Under the pieces are notes generated by a model, which worked only from the letters and a program-made list of their open reading frames with translations, ran no database searches and was not told the origin of the DNA. A DNA stretch of 64,000 nt from Erinaceus europaeus. Lineage: Eukaryota > Chordata > Mammalia > Eulipotyphla > Erinaceidae. Of this stretch, positions 58,301 through 64,000 are shown one piece after another. The stretch's first letter is position 1. Each line of letters opens with the position of its first letter. The stretch is from assembly GCF_950295315.1 (NCBI RefSeq), contig NC_080162.1, forward strand, positions 72,757,729 through 72,821,728, in the 5' to 3' direction. The position numbers and the translations under genes are program-made.

Positions 58301-59341
58301 AGAGCCGAGATATGAACCCCATGTGGCCACACTCACAATTCTCCTCTGCATAATCAACAGTGCTGATAACACAGAGTAAAGCTCCATCCTCGTGTTACAA
58401 ATATTACATTGTTCTGTTCTTCTTTATGTGCATTTAAAATAACTCTTGTGACCAACTTGCCAACATTTGTACTGTACACTATTAACTTCCCAATAAAAAG
58501 AACAATGTCTTGTATGATAAGGAGACCGCCTGCACCTTTCTACATCAAACATCAGCTGCAAAGTTTCATTTGTCCATAAATTGTTACACAATGAAAATTC
58601 TTAGACACTCAAAAGTAACAAGAAGCAGTTCTGGGAGAGAGAAAGGAAGGGATAGAGGGAGGGAGAGAGAGGGAGAGAGAGACTGCAATCCACAAACCAT
58701 CCACATCTGTCCTGATCCTGCAGAGTGATGGGCAGGGTGAAGGTTTTCCTAGAGTTGCCAGTGCCCCATGTCAGCAAAAATTGATATTCAGGACTCAACT
58801 GTCAGAAGTCTGCATGTTCAGTTTATTGATAAACAGTCACCAGGACAGCACCCTGAAGACTAGAAGACACTCTTGTCATTTTCATATTTTCAAGGAGCAC
58901 CAGGGAACACTGTGTAAGACATTCCATACTGTGTCCTTGATAGTTTTCTCCTGCTGTCTTACATTGTAAAGAATAAGCAGGTAGTTTCAGCACAAAAACA
59001 GTAAGTGATCAGTCCCGTGAGCCTCAGGAGGTGGCACTTCCCTTCACTCCATGTGTGCCCTTACTGCTGTTTGTGAGCTGTTCTTTAGCTTCAGGCCTGA
59101 AATTCCCTGCCTCTCTACCCCTGACTCCACTGTAACCTGCGTGTCCTCCTCTGTAAATTAGGATGATAACACCCCCTTCCCAACACTAACAGGAAAATTT
59201 TAAAAGGATAAAAATAAAGTTGGGACTAGCTGGTGGTGCATCTTAAAGCACACGCATTATCATGTGTGAGGACCTGAGTTTATGCCCCCGGTCCCACCGT
59301 AGGGGAGGAAGCATCACTAGTAGTAGAATAGTCCTACAGTG

Positions 59342-59373
<32 letters not shown>

Positions 59374-60814
59374 CTATCTATCTATCTATCTAGCTATCTA
59401 TCATCTATCTTGCACCTACCAAATACAAAACAAAACAAAAACTTGTAATTGGGAAAAATGGTAGTATTATTCAGGCACTAAGACCAACAATTATATCTGA
59501 TGGCAAAAATAAATAAGTAAATAACTAAATGTTACTAATAGCTATCCTTGAGACTAATTCTCACAATCACGTTTATGTGTGTCATTGCTCTTTTGTAGCT
59601 AAACCGTCTCCCCCATTGGTTCAGGGCCCCTCGACAAGGGCCACACCTGGGCAGAGAGTGAACTTCACCTGCAAGTCCCATGGCTTCTTCCCCAGAAACA
59701 TCAGCCTGAAATGGTTCAAAAATGGGAACGAGCTCCCAGCCTCCCACACAGACATAGAACCAGAGGAGAGTGACATATCCTACAGCGTGTCCAGCATAGC
59801 TGAAGTGACCCTAGCTCCGGGGGACGTGCACTCCCAGGTCATCTGCGAGGTGACCCACATCACCCTGAAGGGGGGCTCTCCACTTCGTGGGACTGCCAAC
59901 CTGTCTCAGACCATCCGAGGTAGAGTATCCATGCACACCCTGCCCAAGCCCACCCTGCCTCCATGTTGTAAGTCTGCTCCTCCCTCGGGTCTCCCCAGAC
60001 CCTGAACTGCCTGGGATCTAATTCCCAACAGTCTTTCCCATTCTCAGGCCCCTGAATGTGCTGGTCACTCACCCCTGTTTTCATGGCAGCTGCCATGTGG
60101 ACACCTACCACCTGCCAAGCTCTGTGCTAGGTGGCTTCACTGACTGACCCAACAGCAACTCTGGCTACTCAGCAACTACTTTGACCAAGCACCCATATGT
60201 TTGGGGAATTCATTTATTTTGCTACAGTTATTAGCCAGGGACTTTTCCTGTTAACTTCACTGTTACCCCACAGGAGCTACCAGTTCTCCAGCACCTGCTG
60301 TGTGCCTGGCACTGTGCCTAGTGATACCACTCACATGTAAAGATCCCCCATGTTTGCACTCCTGCTGCACACCTGGCCCAGCCCTGGGAGGCTTCCTTGC
60401 TGTGGGTGGGCTCTAAAGGATGGAGACTCTCCCCACGATCTGCCTGTCCCATAAGGTCAGAGCTTCTGTCCTGTGCTGTTTCAGTTCCACCCACCTTGGA
60501 GGTGTCCCAACATCCCACAGTGGGCAGCCAGGTGAACATCACCTGCCAGGTGATGAAGTTCTACCCCCGACCTCTACAACTGAACTGGCTGGAGAACGGA
60601 AACGTGTCTACAACAGAAACGACCTCCATTCTGCTAGAGAACAAGGATGGGACCTTTAACCGGACAAGCTGGATGCTGGTGAACTCGTCTGCCCTCAGGG
60701 AGAACGTGCTGTTCACCTGCCAGGTGCAGCATGATGGGCAGCAGGCCGTCAACAAAACCCATACCCTAGAAGTCTCTGCTCAGCACAAGGTACCGGGCAC
60801 AGGTGGACCACCTG
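52242..60814 (+). CDS. SIRP family receptor gene, unit D (four exons; 3' end off the window)
   Basis: A gene for a signal-regulatory protein: a cell-surface immunoglobulin-superfamily receptor of myeloid cells whose family binds CD47 or signals through DAP12. The exons I place are leader 52242-52311, V-set D1 55848-56198, C1-set D2 59599-59919 and C1-set D3 60485-60814. All have GT-AG borders, all junctions are phase 1, and no stop interrupts the joined frame (about 357 codons). Domain order and exon phases match SIRPA/SIRPB1/SIRPG. The canonical cysteines are present in all three Ig domains, and several N-glycosylation sequons are visible (NIT, NIS, NVS, NRT, NSS, NKT). The transmembrane and cytoplasmic exons lie beyond position 64000, so inhibitory (ITIM tail), activating (lysine) or short-tail type cannot be told. 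It is the only intact SIRP unit in the window. A SINE sits just before exon 2, and an antisense ERV fragment lies in the intron after exon 2. Confidence 0.85.
52312..54473. other. Unit D intron 1, mostly unique
   Basis: A T-run at 52710-52730, L1-like scraps at 53930-54080 and a (TA)-rich stretch near 54150. No exon seen. Confidence 0.45.
54474..54738 (+). mobile_element. SINE type I
   Basis: GGGGTCGGGTGGTAGCGCAGC, CCCAGTTCAAGCCCCCGGG, GTGAAGCAGGTATGCAG, (AAAT)n tail. Confidence 0.9.
55195..55326 (-). mobile_element. SINE type III
   Basis: CAGCTCCTGCTTATGGTAGTG, GATTGAACCTGGGACTTC, TAACCATTATACTATC. Confidence 0.78.
55508..55821 (+). mobile_element. SINE type I just upstream of the unit D V exon
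   Basis: GGGAGTCGGGTGGTAGTACAGC head, CCCGGTTCGAGCCC, body and (AAAT)n tail. ATAAATAAATGC at 55496-55507 and 55822-55833 is the likely target duplication. The tail ends about 26 nt from the exon 2 acceptor, which falls in the usual branch-point window. Confidence 0.88.
55848..56198 (+). CDS. Unit D exon 2: SIRP V-set domain (D1)
   Basis: This 117-codon exon encodes the N-terminal V-set domain that carries the ligand-binding loops in SIRP proteins. It starts [13 protein letters not shown]. It carries the B-strand cysteine in TLPCTV, the core WFR, the [17 protein letters not shown] stretch and the YYCVKF cysteine, and ends GTQLTVR before the donor G|GTGAGTAC. The acceptor is TCTCTCCAG|GAGTG. 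A sequon (NIT) lies just before the F strand. A SINE ends only about 25 nt upstream of the acceptor. The family match is very clear, but which CD47-contact residues are kept cannot be judged without an alignment. Confidence 0.93.
56199..56549. other. Unit D intron 2, unique part
   Basis: No feature recognised; the ERV fragment starts after it. Confidence 0.4.
56550..57660 (-). mobile_element. ERV fragment: internal ORF and 3' LTR-like region, antisense in unit D intron 2
   Basis: On the minus strand an open frame of 214 codons (57660-57016) is followed at once by a purine-rich tract (GGAAGGAGAAAGAATAG) and then by about 350 bp with a TATA-like TTATAAAAAGA and a GTGTCTCAGTGTTG stretch of the kind seen in retroviral R/U5. 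The ORF has a hydrophobic stretch near residue 85 and sequons after it, as a truncated envelope might. I do not recognise the family. I could not find a target duplication, and a 5' LTR is absent. Confidence 0.45.
57016..57660 (-). pseudogene. ERV-like ORF, 214 codons, gene uncertain
   Basis: Basic, proline- and glycine-rich N-terminal third, then a hydrophobic helix ([13 protein letters not shown]), then a polar part with two sequons and a basic end. The position just before a polypurine tract and LTR-like sequence suggests an env-region product fused or truncated. There is no heptad repeat, transmembrane anchor or cleavage site that would support a full envelope. It could also be a chance ORF within retroviral debris. 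Confidence 0.35.
57661..59218. other. Unit D intron 2, unique part
   Basis: No exon. A purine-rich run at 58630-58682. Small open frames on both strands have no family signal. Confidence 0.4.
59219..59500 (+). mobile_element. SINE type I short variant with (TCTA)n
   Basis: GGGACTAGCTGGTGGTGC head, GAGTTTATGCCCCCGGTCCC; microsatellite 59343-59410; then a type-variant tail. Confidence 0.78.
59599..59919 (+). CDS. Unit D exon 3: SIRP C1-set domain (D2)
   Basis: 107 codons, phase 1 at both ends, with acceptor TTTTGTAG|CT and donor CGAG|GTAGAG. The protein begins [11 protein letters not shown] and contains [20 protein letters not shown], a C1-set B-C strand signature. The second cysteine is in [10 protein letters not shown], and the exon ends NLSQTIRG. 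It is about 90% alike by eye to the damaged D2 exon at 15117, and serves as the intact reference for the 14-nt deletion there. Confidence 0.92.
60485..60814 (+). CDS. Unit D exon 4: SIRP C1-set domain (D3)
   Basis: 110 codons with acceptor TTTCAG|TT and donor CCTG|GTAAGG, phase 1. It begins VPPTLEVSQ, as SIRP membrane-proximal domains do. It carries [21 protein letters not shown] and [11 protein letters not shown], so both C1-set cysteines are present. Five sequons are visible. The end ([15 protein letters not shown]) is the linker that normally leads to the transmembrane exon, which is not in this window. Confidence 0.92.
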
Positions 60815-60876
60815 GTAAGGATCAACTCTAACTGACCTTATCATTTTCCAATTTTGAGCTTAAAAAACTTGGTGTG

Positions 60877-61235
60877 GGGGCCAGGCGGTGGCACACCAGG
60901 TTAAGCACACATAGTTCAAAGCACAAAAACCAGCACAAGGATGCCGGATGGAGCCCCTAGCTCCCCACATGCAGACAAGCCATGAAGCAGGTCTTCAGGT
61001 GTCTATCTTTCTTTCTCCCTCTCTGTCTCCCCTCCTCTTTCAATTTATCTCTGTCCTATCCAATGAAAATGAAAAATAGCCAACAGGAGCAGTGGATTTG
61101 TAGTGTCAGCACTGAGCCTCAGCATTAACCCTGGTGAGGGAAAAAAAGAAAAGAAAAGAAAAAAAAAGAGGAAAGAAATAAGAAAAGAGACAACGAAAAA
61201 AAAAAGGAAGAAAGAAAGAAAGAAAGGGAGAAGAG
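60877..61235 (+). mobile_element. SINE type I, GGATTTGTA-tail variant with long (GAAA) tail
   Basis: GGGGGCCAGGCGGTGGCACACC, GATGGAGCCCCTAGCTCCCC, CAGTGGATTTGTAGTGTCAG. It begins 62 bp after the D3 donor of unit D. Confidence 0.87.
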
Positions 61236-61559
61236 GAAGAGAAAAACCCTGGTATACAAGATTATGTGTATATTTTTGATAACCTACTTCACATCTCTTC
61301 AAAACATTTCACAGCACCACATCCATCACCTCAGTACCAATAATTCTTCACCACAGTTTTCGAGTTCCCCTCCACCTTGGCAATTACTTCCCCCATCCCT
61401 CTTTGGCAACCTCAGTTCTATGCTCCAAGTTAAATGCTTACTTTCATTTGTCTTAGCTTTTTCCTTTGCTCTTTCTTACACATTCCCTATGAGGGATTTT
61501 CATTCATTACTTTCCTTTTATACAAGTCCTATATTATTTCTTGTCAGCTAGTTCAGTGG
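61236..61559 (-). mobile_element. Probable L1 3' UTR remnant
   Basis: CATTTCACAGCACCACATCC and the Pro/Ser-poor, pyrimidine-rich text resemble other reverse L1 3' ends here; not certain. Confidence 0.3.
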
Positions 61560-61740
61560 CAGTGAATTTTCTCTTATTTTATTTTATTTTATTTCATTTT
61601 ATTTTTTAGAGACAGAGAAAGCAGAGGAACAAAGACTAAAGAGTAAAGCTTCCTTCAGTGCAGTAGTGGCCATGTTCAAACATGGGTTGTGCACAGATCA
61701 AAGCTGCACACTGTCCAAGTGAGCTATTTTGCAGGTGTGG
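61560..61740 (-). mobile_element. SINE type IV
   Basis: GCTTCCTTCAGTGCAGTAG, CATGTTCAAACATGGGTTG, CTGTCCAAGTGAGCTATTTT. Confidence 0.7.
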
Positions 61741-61987
61741 CAGGAATTTCTTTAACTGTTGTTTGTCTGAAGAAAATCTAGGTCCCTCCTGCAAATCTGA
61801 GTGATTACCTAGTTGGGTAGACTATTCCTGGAAAGAAGTCATTATTTCCATTACAATTTGGAACATATCCTATCTGTCCTTACTGGCCTTTGACGTTTCT
61901 GTTGAAATCTCAGTTGACAGTGTTAGGGGGATTATGTGAATCTTTGTTTTTTTCTCTTTTCTCTTGCTGACTTTAAGATATTTATCT

Positions 61988-62274
61988 CTATGGGAGTTGG
62001 GTGGTAGTGAAGCAGATTAAGCACACATGGTGCAATGCACAAGGGCATAAGTATCCAGGTTGGAGCCCCTAGCTCCCCACCACAGGGGAGTCCCTTCACA
62101 GGTGGTGAAGCAGGTCTGCAGGCTTCTTATCTTTCTCTTCCCCCTCTGTCTTCCCCTCCTCTCTCCATTACTCTCTGTCCTATCTAACAACAATGACATC
62201 AATAACAACAATAATAACTACAATAACAATAAAAAACCAAGGGGAAGATAAGGGAAAATAAATATTTACAAATG
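61988..62274 (+). mobile_element. SINE type I (target of the L1 insertion)
   Basis: GGGAGTTGGGTGGTAGTGAAGC head, GAGCCCCTAGCTCCCC, GTGAAGCAGGTCTGCAGG. The L1 at 62291 entered its tail. Confidence 0.9.
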
Positions 62275-62290
62275 TTTTTTAAAAGAAAGT

Positions 62291-63317
62291 GTTTTTTTAC
62301 ATCAAATTAAAATCTTCTGTACAGCAAAAGAAACCACTAACCAAGCCAAGAGACCACTCACAGAATGGGAGAAGATCTGTGCATGCCATATAACAGACAA
62401 GAGTTTAATAACGAAAATAAAGAGCTTGCCAAACTCAATAACAAGACAACAAATAATCCCATCCAAAAATGGGGAGAGGACATGGACAGAATACTGACCA
62501 CAGAAGAGATACAAAAGACCAGGAAACACATGAAAAAATGGTCCAAGTCTTTGATTTTCAGAGAAATGCAAATAAAGGCAAAATTGAGATACCACTTAAC
62601 TCCTGTGACAGTGTCATACATCAGAAAAGGTAACAGCAACAAATGCTGGACAGGCTGTGGGGTCAGAGGAACCCTCCTGCACTGCTGGTGGGAATGTCAA
62701 TTGGTCCAACCTCTGTGGAGAACAGTCTGGAGAACTCTCAGAAGACTAGAAATGGACCTACCCTCTGATCCTGCAACTCCTCTCCTGGGGATATATCCTA
62801 AGGAAACCAACACACCCATCCAAAAAGATCTGTGCACTCATATCTTCTTGGCAGCACAATTTGTAATAGTCGAAACCTGGAAGCAACCCAGGTGTCCAAC
62901 AACAGATGAGTGCCTGAGCAAGTTGTGGTCTATATACACAATGGAATACTACTCAGCTGTTGAAAATGGTGACTTCGTCATTTTCAGCCGATCTTGGATG
63001 GACCTTGAAAAAATCATGTTGAGAGAAATAAGTCAGAAACAGAAGGATGAATGTGGGATGATCTCACTCTCAGGCAGAAGTTGAAAAACAAGATCAGAAA
63101 AGAAAACGCAAGCAGAACCTGAACTGGAATTGGTATATTGCACCAAAGTAAAAGACTCTGGGGGTTGTGAGGGGGGGGCGGGAAATACAGGTCCAAAAAG
63201 GATGATAAGTGACCTAGTAGGAGTTGTATTGTTATATGGAAAACTGGGAAATGTTATGCATGTAGAAATTATTGTATTTACTGTCAAGTGTAAAACTTTA
63301 ATTCCCCAATAATGAAT
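62291..63317 (+). mobile_element. L1 (LINE-1) 3' end, 5'-truncated, young
   Basis: Flanked by the 16-bp repeat TTTTTTAAAAGAAAGT (62275-62290 and 63318-63333). It holds the end of ORF2 and about 230 bp of 3' UTR ending TTCCCCAATAA. It inserted into the A-rich tail of the SINE at 61988-62274, in sense with the SIRP gene, beyond the D3 exon of unit D. Confidence 0.88.
62365..63084 (+). CDS. L1 ORF2 C-terminal fragment, open frame
   Basis: 239 codons without a stop. It contains the L1 ORF2 tail signatures NNPIQKWGEDMDR, REMQIKAKLRYHLTPV, GTLLHCWWECQLVQPLW, PLLGIYPKE and IYTMEYYSAVENG, including the C-terminal cysteine region (CWTGCG, HCWWEC). The endonuclease and reverse-transcriptase domains are missing through 5' truncation. 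An open frame fits recent activity of L1 in this genome. Confidence 0.85.
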   Translation: MGEDLCMPYNRQEFNNENKELAKLNNKTTNNPIQKWGEDMDRILTTEEIQKTRKHMKKWSKSLIFREMQIKAKLRYHLTPVTVSYIRKGNSNKCWTGCGVRGTLLHCWWECQLVQPLWRTVWRTLRRLEMDLPSDPATPLLGIYPKETNTPIQKDLCTHIFLAAQFVIVETWKQPRCPTTDECLSKLWSIYTMEYYSAVENGDFVIFSRSWMDLEKIMLREISQKQKDECGMISLSGRS

Positions 63318-63351
63318 TTTTTTAAAAGAAAGTCTTTAAAAAGAAAAAAAG

Positions 63352-63507
63352 ATATCTGTGGTCCATGAAGTGGGGGCAGTGGATAAAGCATTGGATTCTC
63401 CAGCATGAGGTCCTGAGTTCATTTCCGGCAGCACATGTACCAGAGTAATGTCTGGTTCTTTCTCTCTCTCCTTCTATCTTCATGAACGAATCAATAAAGT
63501 ATTAAAA
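63352..63507 (+). mobile_element. SINE type II
   Basis: GTGGATAAAGCATTGGATTC family head (here GCAGTGGATAAAGCATTGG), GCATGAGGTCCTGAGTTC, CCGGCAGCACATGTACCAG; AGATATCT repeats on both sides. Confidence 0.88.
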
Positions 63508-63559
63508 AAAGATATCTATCTCTATATGTCTGACTAGGTCCTCATACATTTACAGTCTC

Positions 63560-63725
63560 ACTGCTCCTAGGCTGGTTTTTTCATTGAGAAAAAGAGGAAG
63601 GAGACACCCAACAGCAGAGTGCCCACCAGTGTCAATGCGCTTTTGTGTGGTGTCCAGGATCAAACCAGGGCTGCCAGCATGGCAAGGCATGTACTCTATC
63701 TTGTAAACTATCTTGCTGTCCCCAC
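63560..63725 (-). mobile_element. Degraded SINE, type uncertain
   Basis: GTCCAGGATCAAACCAGGGC and CTTGTAAACTATCTTGCTG recall a reverse tRNA-like SINE. Confidence 0.45.
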
Positions 63726-64000
63726 TTTATTTTTGATTTCTGACATTTTTATTATAATTCATCTTGATGTGCATTGATTAGAGATTATTTTCTTTGAGAG
63801 GCAGGAGTTCCTGGAACTCTATATGTCCTTCCTAAATGTGGGAGATTATCAGTTATTATTTTGCAACTAAGAATTCTATCCCATTCTCTTTTCTTCCTCT
63901 TGCACCCCATAATGTAAGCATTATTATTTTTGTTTATTTCCAAGAACTTTCTTATGTTGTCCTCATTTTTTTTAGCTAATTTTTTTCTTTTCCTATGGTT
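63726..64000 (-). mobile_element. Old L1 fragment, low certainty
   Basis: Text resembles that at 20930-21480 and 61790-61960 (reverse of an old L1 5' region). Confidence 0.35.

Overview
This is a mammalian nuclear window, most likely from a hedgehog (Erinaceidae, probably Erinaceus). The organism call rests on dozens of copies of a tRNA-like SINE family typical of that lineage as I remember it, on L1 remnants, on ERV LTRs and on split genes with GT-AG introns. About half of the sequence is recognisable repeat. The only host protein family I can recognise is SIRP (signal-regulatory protein; paired myeloid immune receptors of the immunoglobulin superfamily). All SIRP exons lie on the + strand, so this is part of a tandem SIRP cluster.

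Layout. Unit A (0-7 kb) has a D3 (C1-set) exon with one stop codon (3200-3526) and an activating-type transmembrane exon (6405-6513). Unit B (12.8-28 kb) has a V exon whose B-strand cysteine is tryptophan (12815-13168), a D2 exon with a 14-nt deletion (15117-15423) and an intact lysine-bearing transmembrane exon (27550-27668); it has no D3 and no leader that I can find. Unit C (33.3-40.6 kb) has a broken leader (33287-33363), an open V exon (39867-40199) and, only 137 bp later, a lysine-bearing transmembrane exon (40337-40457). A decayed D3 relic lies at 44.3 kb. Unit D (52.2 kb to past the right edge) is the only intact-looking gene: leader 52242-52311, V 55848-56198, D2 59599-59919, D3 60485-60814, all open and all in splice phase 1. 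Its transmembrane and tail exons fall outside the window, so it cannot be assigned to the alpha, beta or gamma type.

The units are products of segmental duplication: leader flanks, 3' flanks and intron pieces can be paired between them, and B and C share an old L1 fragment at the same relative position.

The most unusual item is a 1.39-kb reverse-transcriptase fragment (4073-5464, minus strand) of an invertebrate-looking non-LTR family. It has an open reading frame of about 460 codons and an exact 11-bp target-site duplication inside unit A, and is a candidate for horizontal transfer. Other insertions include a solo LTR with a 6-bp target duplication (11056-11687), a polyadenylated reinserted LTR transcript carrying a nested retroposon (29281-30793), a 5'-inverted retroposon (46917-48135), an ERV fragment in intron 2 of unit D (about 56550-57660), and a young L1 3' end with an open ORF2 tail (62291-63317).

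If the family rules hold, unit D makes a three-Ig-domain receptor of CD47-binding type or a relative, while A-C would be lysine-bearing SIRP-beta-like receptors that signal through DAP12. As they stand, A and B are pseudogenes and C is probably one.
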